The position numbers and the translations under genes are program-made. A stretch of 54,654 nucleotides of DNA from NCBI GenBank assembly GCA_902593075.1, contig CACJHA010000005.1, positions 1-54,654 on the forward strand. The letters run 5' to 3'. This document shows positions 40,148 to 51,800 of this stretch, piece after piece. Every line of letters starts with the position of its first letter. Position 1 is the first letter of the stretch. The notes beneath the pieces were generated by a model. That model did no database searches and had not been told where the DNA came from. It saw only the letters and a list, made by a program, of their open reading frames with translations. Origin of the DNA: an uncultured Bacteroidota bacterium. GTDB taxonomy: Bacteria; Bacteroidota; Bacteroidia; Flavobacteriales; Flavobacteriaceae.

Positions 40148-41524
40148 ATGGGTAAATATTTATTAATTATATTATCAATTTTTCTGTTCCTAAGTTGTGG
40201 AAACAAAAGGGGTGAGTTAATTGGCGTTAAAGAAAAAAAATGGTTCCCTGAAAAACCATATGGTATGACTCTAGTTGAGGGAGGTGCATTTATTATGGGG
40301 AAACAAGATGATGATGTTGCCCAACTTAAAAACGCGACTGCTAAAACTGTTACTGTTAGATCATTTTACATGGATGAAACTGAAATTACCAATAGTGAAT
40401 ATAAACAATTTGTTCATTGGGTTAGGGATTCTATTGCGTTGTCTATGTTAGCTAGGGCCGTTTATGATCCTAACGCGACAGGCGAAAACGCCAACACGGA
40501 GGGTAGTGGAGAATATAATTTTAAAAATGCCGATACGGCTGATCAATCTCCATTTCAGAGATATATGCAAGAAAATTATTATGATTTATCAGAAGACGAA
40601 TTTGCTGGCAAAGCCTTAAATTGGGACCAGACACTAGAATGGGACCCAAATAGTTATGTTGATAAAGTTTATGTTGAGGTAATGGACAGTCTTTATCTTC
40701 CGCCTGAGGTTTGGTATAACGGAGAGATGAAGATTGATGTAAGCAAGTTAATCTATAAATATTCATGGTTTGATGCAGATTCTGCTGCAATAGTAAGAGC
40801 TAAAAATCCTCAATTTAGAGATAGACTTCCATTTATAAAGAAGGAGGAAATTGAAATATATCCAGACACAACAGTATGGATTAAGGATTTTAACTATTCA
40901 TATAATGAGCCCATGCATAACGATTATTTTTCACATCCTGCATACCAAGATTACCCAGTTGTTGGAATCTCATGGAAACAAGCTGTAGCATTTTGTAATT
41001 GGAGAACTCATTATAAAAACTCTTATCAAAAAGAAAAAAACAAACCTCTTGTAAATAATTTTAGGTTACCTACAGAGGCAGAATGGGAGTATGCAGCAAG
41101 AGGTGGAATACCTTCGGGTACTTATCCTTGGGGATCACCATACTTATTAAATGATAGAGGATGCTTCTTGGCAAATTTTAAACCTCTTAGAGGTGATTAT
41201 TCATCTGATCAAGCTATGTATGCAGTTGAAGCTAAATCTTTTTTACCTAATGATTATAATCTATATAACATGGCCGGTAATGTTGCTGAATGGACTGAAT
41301 CCTCATATGATGCTGGAGCCTACGAATATGTATCATCTTTAAATCCAAATATGTCACTAAATGATGAAAAAAGAAAAGTTGTCAGAGGAGGTTCTTGGAA
41401 GGATGTAGCTTACTTTTTACGAGTTAGCTCTAGGGATTACGAGTATCAGGACACAGCGAGAAGTTATATTGGATTTAGAACTGTTCAAGATTATTTGGGG
41501 TCAGAAAAAATAAAAATAAAATAA
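40148..41524 (+). CDS. gldK: Gliding motility/T9SS lipoprotein GldK
   Basis: Lipobox FLSCGNK; FGE-sulfatase fold (GGAFIMGKQDDD... FRLPTEAEWEYAARGG... RGGSWKD); followed by gldLMN. Confidence 0.95.
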   Translation: MGKYLLIILSIFLFLSCGNKRGELIGVKEKKWFPEKPYGMTLVEGGAFIMGKQDDDVAQLKNATAKTVTVRSFYMDETEITNSEYKQFVHWVRDSIALSMLARAVYDPNATGENANTEGSGEYNFKNADTADQSPFQRYMQENYYDLSEDEFAGKALNWDQTLEWDPNSYVDKVYVEVMDSLYLPPEVWYNGEMKIDVSKLIYKYSWFDADSAAIVRAKNPQFRDRLPFIKKEEIEIYPDTTVWIKDFNYSYNEPMHNDYFSHPAYQDYPVVGISWKQAVAFCNWRTHYKNSYQKEKNKPLVNNFRLPTEAEWEYAARGGIPSGTYPWGSPYLLNDRGCFLANFKPLRGDYSSDQAMYAVEAKSFLPNDYNLYNMAGNVAEWTESSYDAGAYEYVSSLNPNMSLNDEKRKVVRGGSWKDVAYFLRVSSRDYEYQDTARSYIGFRTVQDYLGSEKIKIK

Positions 41525-41560
41525 AAATTTTATCTTTAAAGAATACTTAAATTAAATAAA

Positions 41561-42202
41561 ATGGATGCAAAACAATTAAAAGGAAGATTAAGAAGAAAAA
41601 TTATCATGCATATGCTTTTCCAAATTGGGGGAGCTGTTGTTATTTTAGGAGCATTATTTAAAATTCTCCACTTAGAAATAGGTCCGATTACAGGAGGAGT
41701 CGTTTTAGGTTTAGGGCTGGGCACTGAAGCTATAATTTTCTTCGTAGGTGGAATCATGTTGGATGATGTAAAAGAAGAACAAGATGAATATGTCAGTAAA
41801 CATTCTGGCGGAAGTTCAGGGTCTGGATCAAAAGATGAAGGTCTTAGTTCCAAAATAGATACAATACTAAGGGAGGCCAAACTAGATGTTGGTTTGGTTA
41901 GTGGTCTTACAAAAAGTATTCAAAATCTTGAAAACACGGCAAGTTCTTTATCGCCAGCTTCTGATGCTGCAGCATCTTCTCAAAATTATGCTGAAGAATT
42001 AAACAAAGCTGCTGGACAGCTACAATCTCTTAACCAACTATATGCTTCGCAAGTTAAAAATGCAGGTCAACATAATAACTATAACGAACAAGTTTCCGAA
42101 AATGCTGAATTACTAAGAAGCCAAATGCAATCTCTTTCTGAGAATTTGGCCTCTCTTAATCAAGTTTATAAGGGAATGCTCTCTGCAATGAATAAAAACT
42201 AA
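41561..42202 (+). CDS. gldL: Gliding motility/T9SS inner-membrane protein GldL
   Basis: Two TM helices, FQIGGAVVILGALFKILHL and GLGTEAIIFFVGGIM. Confidence 0.94.
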   Translation: MDAKQLKGRLRRKIIMHMLFQIGGAVVILGALFKILHLEIGPITGGVVLGLGLGTEAIIFFVGGIMLDDVKEEQDEYVSKHSGGSSGSGSKDEGLSSKIDTILREAKLDVGLVSGLTKSIQNLENTASSLSPASDAAASSQNYAEELNKAAGQLQSLNQLYASQVKNAGQHNNYNEQVSENAELLRSQMQSLSENLASLNQVYKGMLSAMNKN

Positions 42203-42208
42203 GAAATT

Positions 42209-43789
42209 ATGGCAGGTGCAAAAGAAACCCCACGTCAGAAGCTCATTGCTCTGATGTATTTAGTGTTTATTACGATGCTAGCTCTTAATGTAAGTAAAGA
42301 GGTGCTCGATGGATTTGGGCAAATGTTTAAAAAGATAGCTAGTGCAAACGATAGAGTTGATCAAAGTAATGATATTTACTATAATAAAATAGAGGTAAAT
42401 GCTAAGGAAAAAGAAGGTAAGTGGATTGATAATAACAGAATTGCTATTGAAATTAAAAAAGAAGCGGATGAGTTTTATAACGAAATCCAAGCAATTAAAG
42501 ATCGTATAACTGAAAAACAGAGAGTGGATGACCCTGATCTCGTCGAATATTCTCGTATGGATAAAGGTGAACAATTAGATTTGGTTTTCTTTGATGCAAA
42601 TGGATTATCTGAAGAAGGAACTAAATTCATAGAAATGATTAGATCCTATAAAGGCCATGTTATTCAAGTTTTTGCCTCAAAATTTCCAAGATACACTGAA
42701 CTCGTTGAAGAAAGGTTCAATACTGGGGATTTGGAAGATATGGTTGTAACAAGAGATGGAACAAAGCAAACTTGGCTTCAGGCTAACTATGAAGGATTTC
42801 CATTAATTTCATCATTAGCAAAACTAACAATGATGCAAAATGATATAAGGCTTACTGAAAGCGATGTTTTGAATGCCTTACTTGGTAAAGAACTTGAAAT
42901 TGAGAGTAAGGTTAATACCTCAAATTATATCACTCTATTAAAAGCTGACAAGGGAGCGTATTACCAGGGAGAAAAATTTGACGGAAGCGTGGTTCTTGGA
43001 AGAAAAGGTGGAGCTCAAAATCCAAATAGTGTTGAACTTACATTGGATGGAAGAAAGTTAACTGAAGATGAATACGAAAAAATACCAGGAGGTGTTAAGT
43101 TGAATATTAGTTCTGGAAGGCCAGGTGATCGAAAAATAGAAGGTAATCTTGTCTTTTTAAATGAAGGTGAAGAATCAAAAATTCCAGTAAGCCAGTCTTT
43201 TGCTGTTATTGCAAAACCCAATTCTGCCGTAATTTCAGCTGATAAAATGAATGTAGTTTATAGAGGAGTTGAAAATCCAATGACTATCTCCATACCTGGT
43301 ATTGCTGATAACAAAATAAGAGTCTCTGCGCCTGGATTAAGAAAAACCAGAGGGAGTAAATATAATATGAGTCCTGGCAAAGGAAGAGAAGTTGCAATTA
43401 GAGCCTCTGCAACTCTTCCAGATGGTCAAAGTATTAATACTGTCACAAAGTTTAGAATCAAAAACCTTCCTCGGCCAAATGCATCTTTTCTTAATACAAC
43501 TCTTAGGGTTGCATTACCAAAAAGTTCTGTATTGAATGGTAGAGTTGGTGCTGTAATGGAAGATTTTGATTTTGATCTGACTTTAAAAACGATTAGTTTT
43601 AGAATTAAAGTACCTGGTTCTCCAACGATTAAGTGTGATGGGACAAGGATGTGTGATAGGGCAAAAAAAGCATTAGCTAGAGCCCGTTCTGGACAAGAAA
43701 TCAGTATTTTTGATTTAGAAGTTCAAAATCCAAAGAATCCATCATATAAATTTAAAAGAACATCGCCTGTTATTGTTGTAATCAATTAA
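42209..43789 (+). CDS. gldM: Gliding motility/T9SS protein GldM
   Basis: MAGAKETPRQKLIALMYLVFITMLALNVSKEVLDGF signature N-terminus. Confidence 0.97.
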   Translation: MAGAKETPRQKLIALMYLVFITMLALNVSKEVLDGFGQMFKKIASANDRVDQSNDIYYNKIEVNAKEKEGKWIDNNRIAIEIKKEADEFYNEIQAIKDRITEKQRVDDPDLVEYSRMDKGEQLDLVFFDANGLSEEGTKFIEMIRSYKGHVIQVFASKFPRYTELVEERFNTGDLEDMVVTRDGTKQTWLQANYEGFPLISSLAKLTMMQNDIRLTESDVLNALLGKELEIESKVNTSNYITLLKADKGAYYQGEKFDGSVVLGRKGGAQNPNSVELTLDGRKLTEDEYEKIPGGVKLNISSGRPGDRKIEGNLVFLNEGEESKIPVSQSFAVIAKPNSAVISADKMNVVYRGVENPMTISIPGIADNKIRVSAPGLRKTRGSKYNMSPGKGREVAIRASATLPDGQSINTVTKFRIKNLPRPNASFLNTTLRVALPKSSVLNGRVGAVMEDFDFDLTLKTISFRIKVPGSPTIKCDGTRMCDRAKKALARARSGQEISIFDLEVQNPKNPSYKFKRTSPVIVVIN

Positions 43790-43791
43790 AC

Positions 43792-44712
43792 ATGAATAAA
43801 TTCCTTTTCTTTTTCTTTTTGATTTTATCAAATTCCTTTGTTAGTGGTCAAGCAAATTTGCTTAACGCAAGAGTTCCTCAAGATGTTGGGGAGTTAAATG
43901 AAAAACAAGTTGAGGCTAATGATGAAGAGCCCTTATCATACGGATTTATTGATGATAGAGATGTTCTCTGGTCTAAAACCATATGGGAAATTATTGACTT
44001 GGATGAAAGAGTAAATTTTCCTTTATATTATCCCGAAGACCCAGCTAATTTGGGGGAAGAAAGGAAATCTCTTTTTGATGTAATTATGACCGGAATAAAA
44101 GATGGTGAAATAAAAGAAATATATACTGATGATGGTGGATACTTTAAAGAGAAAATGACTTATCAAGAAGTTTTAGATGCAACAAGGGGAGAATTTTTTT
44201 TAGAAGCATATACTGATTTGTATAACGATGGAGAGCGGGATCCAGAAGTTCTAAAGGAATATATTGTATATCCAGAATTATCATCTAAAGACATTTTAGA
44301 ATATCGTGTTAAGGGGACTTGGTATTTTGATAAGAGACAAGGAGAGATGAAGTATCGTTTACTAGGTATTGCTCCATGTGCTAGAGATGTTGCTGTTTAT
44401 GATCCACAATCAACACTTGATGCAGAAGAAAAAGATGAAACCTATCCTCTTTTTTGGCTATGGTACCCAGATGCACGTGCCGTCTTAAATAAAGCAAAAG
44501 TCTTTAATACTAGAAATTCCTCACAACCTATTACTTTTGATCATATCTTAAATTCTAGAAGGTTTAACGCAATCATTTATAAAGAAGAAAATGTTTATGA
44601 GGATAGAGAAATTACTAATTACATTCAAAAGGATGCTTTACAGCAACTTTTGGAGTCAGAAAGAATAAAAAATGTTATTCGAGATTTTGAACAAGATATG
44701 TGGAATAATTAA
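43792..44712 (+). CDS. gldN: Gliding motility/T9SS protein GldN
   Basis: DDRDVLWSKTIWEIIDLDERVNFPLYYP; end of gldKLMN. Confidence 0.95.
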   Translation: MNKFLFFFFLILSNSFVSGQANLLNARVPQDVGELNEKQVEANDEEPLSYGFIDDRDVLWSKTIWEIIDLDERVNFPLYYPEDPANLGEERKSLFDVIMTGIKDGEIKEIYTDDGGYFKEKMTYQEVLDATRGEFFLEAYTDLYNDGERDPEVLKEYIVYPELSSKDILEYRVKGTWYFDKRQGEMKYRLLGIAPCARDVAVYDPQSTLDAEEKDETYPLFWLWYPDARAVLNKAKVFNTRNSSQPITFDHILNSRRFNAIIYKEENVYEDREITNYIQKDALQQLLESERIKNVIRDFEQDMWNN

Positions 44713-44730
44713 GAAAATCTAAAACATTGA

Positions 44731-44758
44731 AAATGCCGCTAATAAAGCGGCATTTTTT
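44731..44758 (+). terminator. Rho-independent terminator after gldN
   Basis: AAATGCCGC-TAATAAA-GCGGCATTT followed by further T's. Confidence 0.9.
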
Positions 44759-44768
44759 TATTCCTTAA

Positions 44769-45821
44769 ATGAAAAAAGTTGATACAATTATTGTGGGAAT
44801 GGGAATTGCTGGGATTTGTTATGCGGAAACATTACATCAAAATAAAAAAAGTTTTTATGTAATTGATAATAAAAAAACAGGGTCTTCAAAAATTGCCGCC
44901 GGAATATTCAATCCTACAGTTTTAAAAAGGTATAATATGACATGGAATGGAGAAGAATTTCACAAAAATGCTATTATTTTTTTTAAAAAAATTGAGAATA
45001 AATACAAAAAAAAAATAATTTATAACCACGATATTTTAAAAGCATTTTCAAGCTTTTCAGATCAAAATAATTGGGCAGTTGCTTCGAATAAACCTGTTCT
45101 TAAGGAATTTTTAGATAGTAAAATACATACAAAAAAAATTAAAGGAATACTGACTGAATTTGGATATGGGTTAGTTAAGAAGTGTGGTAGAATTTCCACT
45201 CTAAATCTAATCAATGAATTTAAAAACAATTTAAAAGACAATTATCTTAATCTAGATTTTGATTTTTCAAAACTTTTTTCTGATAACAAAAAAATCGTTT
45301 ATGGCAATATTGTTGCTGAAAATATTATTTTCTGCGAGGGTTATGGTATTATCAGTAATCCATTTTTTAAAAATTTACCAGTAAAAGGTTCCAAAGGGGA
45401 ATTTTTAATTGTAAAAATTCCAAATTTGAATTTGAATCAAATTATTAAGAGATCATCAATTTTTATTATGCCATTAGGAAATGAAATTTATTGGGTAGGT
45501 GCTACATATGACAATTCAGATAAAAAAAACAGGCCTACTCAATTAAAAAAGGAGTGGTTAATTGAAAAACTTGAGAGTATAATTATGGAATCTTATAAAA
45601 TTATTGATCATAAGGCTAGCATAAGACCTTCAACAATAGATAGGAGGCCAATAATTGGCTCCCATCCAAATTATAAAAATATATACCTCCTAAATGGAAT
45701 GGGTTCTCGCGGAATTCTTCTTGCCCCAACATTGTCTTGTTGGTTGTATAATCATATTTATAAAAGCTCACCAATCCCTAAAGAAGCAGATATAAAAAGA
45801 TTTAAAGAGGTCAATATTTAG
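44769..45821 (+). CDS. FAD-dependent oxidoreductase (DAO family)
   Basis: VDTIIVGMGIAGICYAE Rossmann; ASIRPSTIDRRPIIGSHP; LLNGMGSRGILLAP. Confidence 0.9.
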   Translation: MKKVDTIIVGMGIAGICYAETLHQNKKSFYVIDNKKTGSSKIAAGIFNPTVLKRYNMTWNGEEFHKNAIIFFKKIENKYKKKIIYNHDILKAFSSFSDQNNWAVASNKPVLKEFLDSKIHTKKIKGILTEFGYGLVKKCGRISTLNLINEFKNNLKDNYLNLDFDFSKLFSDNKKIVYGNIVAENIIFCEGYGIISNPFFKNLPVKGSKGEFLIVKIPNLNLNQIIKRSSIFIMPLGNEIYWVGATYDNSDKKNRPTQLKKEWLIEKLESIIMESYKIIDHKASIRPSTIDRRPIIGSHPNYKNIYLLNGMGSRGILLAPTLSCWLYNHIYKSSPIPKEADIKRFKEVNI

Positions 45822-45859
45822 CTATTTTGTTGAAAATCAAATAATTTAGTGCTAAACAA

Positions 45860-48800
45860 ATGAAGAAACAGTTATTAATGAAGATTAAATACAATTTTTA
45901 TGTAGTATTTTCTTTACTTATAATTTCAATAAATCAGGTCTACTCCCAATTAAGTGACCTTCACTATATTCCACCTCTGACAAGTGGTCAAAGTAATGCC
46001 ATTTTTAAAAGACAGTATTTATACATTTCGACACCTGAAGCCTCTAATGTAGATGTTCAAATAACTCCGATTGGTGGAGCACCATTTAATGTAACTGTTT
46101 CAAATTCTAGCCCTTACAGATATGATATTGATAATACTGGTGCTGATCAAAATGGGGGACAACTCTATCTTGCAAGTCCTACTCTTACCGCTGGATCAAT
46201 AATCAATGATAAAGGATATATAATTCAATCTTCAAAAGAGGTATATGTAGGAGTAAGAGTTTTTGGTGACGAAATAGGCTCCAATACTTTTCCTCAAGCA
46301 GGCGCAATGACATCAAAAGGAAAATCAGCACTTGGGACATCTTTTAAAGCAGGAATGCCATTGATTCCAAATATAAATTATGGACAAGTTCAATTTATCT
46401 CTGTTATGGCGACTCTTGATAACACAAATATTACATTTGAGAACTTAGACTCTTCTGTTACCTATGCAGGTACTGTAACATCTTCCATTTCATCACTTAC
46501 AATCAATTTAAATAGGGGAGAGTCATATATTTTGGCGGCCTCTATTGATCAAGCAGGTGTAACATCTAGTACTTTAATTGGTACTTCGATTGTATCTAAT
46601 AAAAACATTGTAGTAAATTCCGGGGCTGCAAATAGTACTTTTGGATCTGGAAATCAAAGAGATTTTGGATTTGATCAAATTGTTCCTGAAGAAAAAGTTG
46701 GTAAAAAATATATTTTCACAAGAGGGAAGGGAGGAGACGCATGGGAAAATGTTTTACTTATCGCAACAGTTGACAATACTGAGATTTATTTAAATGGAAG
46801 CATAACTCCTTACACGACGATAAATAAAAATGAGTTTACAATTATTGAGGGTAATTATTATGATGCTGTATCAGTTCCAACTATTTATGCTAGAGCTACG
46901 GAAAATGTTTATGCTTTTCAAGGTATAGGGGGTTCTGCCGCAGAAAAAAATCAGGGTATGTTTTTTGTACCACCATTATCTTGTCTTGCTACAACAGAGG
47001 TAAATAATATTCCTGACATAGATAAAATAGGTACTGTTGACATGGCTGATAGTGAGCTATTTATAATTACAAAATCTGGAGCTACGGTACTTGTTACAGA
47101 TGATAATAATACAAACGTTAATGTCAATGCTCTCCCGGATGTAAGTTCAAACAATGCCAATGGGAATGCAGACTACATTGTTTACAATGTAGGGAGTTTA
47201 GAAGGGAATGTCAGTGTTAGATCAGAAGATGAACTTTATGTTTCTTATGTAAATAAAAATACTTCTGGTGCTTCTGGAGCATTTTATTCTGGATTTACAA
47301 AAAATCCAGAAATTAATCTCGATAAAATAAGTTTAACAGAAGATTTTTGTCTACCAAATGTAAATTTAGTTGTTGATGGAATTGGCTCTTATGATAGTTT
47401 TTCTTGGTGGTATGATGATAAAACTGGGGGAGGTTACTCAAACACGGGTGTTACAACTAGCCCGTTTTCACCTACGCTACCTGGAAAATACAAGGTCATT
47501 GCTCAAAAGCAGTGCGGTACAGATCCCATTCAACAGTTTGAGTCTAAGGAGGTAACTGTATCGGTTTGTCCTACAGATTTTGACTCAGATGGAGTTGCTG
47601 ATAATATTGATTTGGACGTTGATAACGATGGAATATTTAATAGTACGGAGTCTTTAGGCGCTGTTTCTTTCGATTTATTAGATATAATAAACCCTATAAT
47701 GAATTTGTCAACTGGTTCTTCAACAACAGCTTCTGTTTCTACTAATCTGTCATTAAGTTCTTCAATCACAAACTTAGTAGGTGACAATTCAGGTAATGCA
47801 ACATCAACGGTAGGGCCGGGAAGTACAGAAAAAATTAATTATAAATTAAATTTTACTGAAGAGTCTAACTTCCTACTAACAAATAGTGATAATAACACTC
47901 ATACAATTGTAGATGACGAATCATTTAGCATTTCAGTAGGACCAAATATTAAGACTTTAACTCTGTTAGATCCTGATAATCGACTTCTAATTGATACAAA
48001 TTTCGACGGGATTTTTGAATCTAGTGTCACATCTTTTACTGCGAACGAAATTTTATTTAAATACAATCCGACTCCCTCCGGGAACGCAGAATTTTCTTTT
48101 AATGCAAGAGAAGTCAGAGAAGTTAATATTCTTCATTTAAATGAAAGTATCTTGTCTACCTCAACTTTTGGATTTAAAATTTCACTAAAAGATCTTCCAA
48201 TAGATACAGATAGTGACTCGTTTTACGATTATAAGGATTTAGACAGTGACGATGATAGTTGTTACGATACTTTCGAAGCTGGTTTTAATGACCCAGACAA
48301 TAATGGTAGGTTAGGCACTGAACCAATAACATTAGATTCTTTGGGAAGAGTTATTGGACAGGGTGGGTATTTGATACCTTTAGATGCAGATTCCAACTCT
48401 ATTTTTGATTTTCAAGAGGCAACAGCTCTTGTTTCAATCACCTCTCATCCTACTTCTGTGTCTGTTTGCGTAAGCGACACAAATTCTTTTTCTGTGGTTA
48501 CTACAGACCCAGGTAATTCTATATACCAATGGCAAATATTTAATGGCTTGTCTTGGGACAATATCGGATGTACACCAGATAGCATACTATCAACAGTTAC
48601 AATTAGTGGAGATTTTACTAGCTCCAGCAATGCAGTATCAACCAACACAATTTTATCCCCAATTATGAATATCAATGGTAACTCTGGAACTGGTACAATT
48701 AGCTGGGATATAGATGTGGGGATTGATTTAGCGGTGGGAGAAGAGATTGAAAAGTGTGAATTAATTATGAGTTTGAATCCCGCTACTGGTAAATACATTG

Positions 48801-51800
48801 ATGATGGTCTTATATTTATAGTTGACGGGGTAACAATCATTGACTTTTCTCAAATACACTATGATAACAGACTTCCAGCAAATCCAAATGTGGTAGCTTT
48901 CAATTATGATGCCTCGTCAGTTAATCCTAATAATGGAATTTTTGACATTAATATGAACGGATATTGGGAATCATGGGCAGGTGAGGGAAACCCCTCTTTA
49001 GAGATTTCATCAGGAACTATAAAATTAATGTTAGACACAAGAAATGGAGAAAGGGAGGATGCGCTTCCATATATGGACCAAACAGTGCCGGGATTTGTAT
49101 TAAATCCTGGTTTCCAATATGATTGTAAAAATGGATTTAATTTGATTTTTGGTAATCAAAATGGGGATGGTACTGGAAGTATTAACGCTGATTTACAAGT
49201 AAAATATACATTTAAGCAGTGCGGCTATGATCCATCAGAAGCAAATTACACAGGAGTAAATTCTGCTACATTAATAGTTCAACCATTAGATACTTCACTT
49301 AATGGTAAAAAATATAGAGTTAAAACAAGAAAGCTAAATACCCAATGTGAGACCATTTCTGACGAGGCTACAATAAGTGTTTTCTCTCCTTCCATTGTTG
49401 TATCTCCAACATCATTTTCCAAAAGAGAAGATGACCCTAACGTACCTTTGGAGATAAGTTTAACTGGAACACCCTCTTCAGAGGTTTATTTGGATTTTGT
49501 AAATATTGACAACACAGAGATTGCAGTAAGTACAAGTACTTTGACTTTTACACCTTTAAATTGGAATGTTACTCAGACAATCACAATTGACCCTCAACTT
49601 GATTTCATTGTAGATGGCAATCAAAATTTCAATTTAGGATTATCAGTTAACACAACCAGTACGTTAAATTGTTATAATAATCTTTCAGATGTTTCAATTC
49701 CAACAGAAATAATAGACATAGATCAGGCTGGTTTTACCATAGTTCCTATCGATAATCTAACAGATGAAAGTGGGGATGAGGGATCCTTTTCGATAGTCAT
49801 GAATTCAAAACCAACTGATTTTGTTGATTTAGTTTTGACTTCCTCAGATCTAACAGAGGGTTCTGTACAGGCAACAGTGACATTTTCTCCTTTAAACTGG
49901 AATATTCCCCAAATTATAACGGTAACAGGTCTTCCCGATCCAGTACCCATCCAAGATGGTGCTATAAATTATCAAATTATTACAGGAGCTGTTAGTTCTA
50001 CAGATGCTGACTATAGTGCAATAGACCCTACAACGATAGATGACGTTGCAATGATAAATCAAGATCTCGATGGAGTAGGAATAGAATTAACTGTATTACC
50101 CGATAGCTTAACGACATATGTCTCTACAAGTAAAAAATCAGATAATTCTACCAGTGAAGATGGAGATACTCTTATTGTAGAATTTAATTTAACAACTCTA
50201 CCTCTTTTCTCAGCTGATGTTACTATTCCTTTGTCTATATTGGGAGACTTGGACGAGGTAAGTTTAAGTACCTCTTCTATAACCATATTGAATGCAAATT
50301 GGAATACCCCTTCTTTAAATAAGGTTATTGTAACAGGATTGGATGATGATATCATAGATGGTGACATAGCATTAAAACTTGTAACTGGTGATCCGCAGTC
50401 TGCAGACCCTGCATATGATAATCTAAATGCAATTGATGTTGCAGATGTAGACTTTTCAAATCTTGATAATGATAACCCAGGATTTTTAGTCGGTCCTATT
50501 TCAAACGATTTAGAGGAGGCTGGTAATCAGGCTAATTTTTTCGTTGTACTTAGCTCAAGACCTAACACTCAAGTTCTTTTAAATATATCAACAAATGATT
50601 CAACTGAGGCAGAAGTAGATGCTTCTTATCAAACTATAGTATTTAACCCAGCAGAGTGGAATATACCTCAAAATGTATACTTAAATAGTGTAAATGATGA
50701 TATTATAGATGGAGATAAGACAAGTACTATTTTAATATCTGTTGATGGGTCTTCGGATCCAAACTTTATAGGACTTGATAATCAGTCAATAAATGTTTTA
50801 ACCATAGATGATGATGAGTCCAATATTCTAATAACAGAAATTGACTTATTAACCAGTGAGGATGGAGATCAAGGCTTTTTTGAGGTTCGTTTAACTTCTA
50901 GGCCAGATTCTCCTGTTACAGTCAGCTTTTCTTCTTCAAAATTGAATGAAGGAACTGTAATACCAGAAATAACTTTTGACTCTTCTAACTGGGATGATCC
51001 TCAGCTTGTGTATGTAACAGGTATTGATGACTTTCCTCCTGTGACCGATGGTCCTCAAGATTATGATATTACTGTTTCCAATGTATTTTCTTTAGATCCA
51101 AATTACGGTACGATCGACCCAAATGCGTTTGATCCAATTACTTTTACAAACCAAGACAATGATTCACCAGCTGTAATTGTCAAAGTTATGAATGATGACT
51201 ACACAACTTCTGAGGACTTAGAATCGGTTATCATAGGTTTTAAGCTAACGTCAGAGCCCCTTAGTTGGGTTGATATTCCTGTGTCAATTGGAATCAACTC
51301 TGATGAGGTTGGGTTAACAGATAATGTAGTTAGAATAGAAAAAGAGAATTGGGATGATTTTTCTTTAAACCAAGTAACTCTAACAGGGATTGATGATTTT
51401 ATAATTGATGGGGATCAAACATTTGAATTTATTACTGGAGACCCTGTGTCATTAGATCTTTTTTATGGAGTTTTAAATGCGGATGATGTTGCTGATATAA
51501 ATTTGATAAATAAGGATAATGATTTTCCATTTTTAAATATTTCTGAACCTGAGATTCTATCAGAGGATAAAAATTCAACTAGTATATCAATCTCTTTAGG
51601 TAATAAACCTACGGGTAAAGTAAAAATAGTTTTTGAATTAACAGATGTGACAGAAGTATCAATTAACAAGCTAGAAATAGAATTTGATGAGTTTAACTGG
51701 AATGTTTCTCAAGAATTAGTTCTTTACGGAGTTGATGATCCTTTTTTAGACGGCGATATACAATCAAACTTAATTTTAAAGATTCATTCAGATACTGAAG

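Noticed and set aside
41536-41880. 114-aa minus-strand ORF antisense to gldL
   Set aside because: Reverse-complement artefact of gldL; no support.
48445-48840. 131-aa minus-strand ORF antisense to the giant protein
   Set aside because: Lies entirely in an intact sense ORF with clear domain structure.
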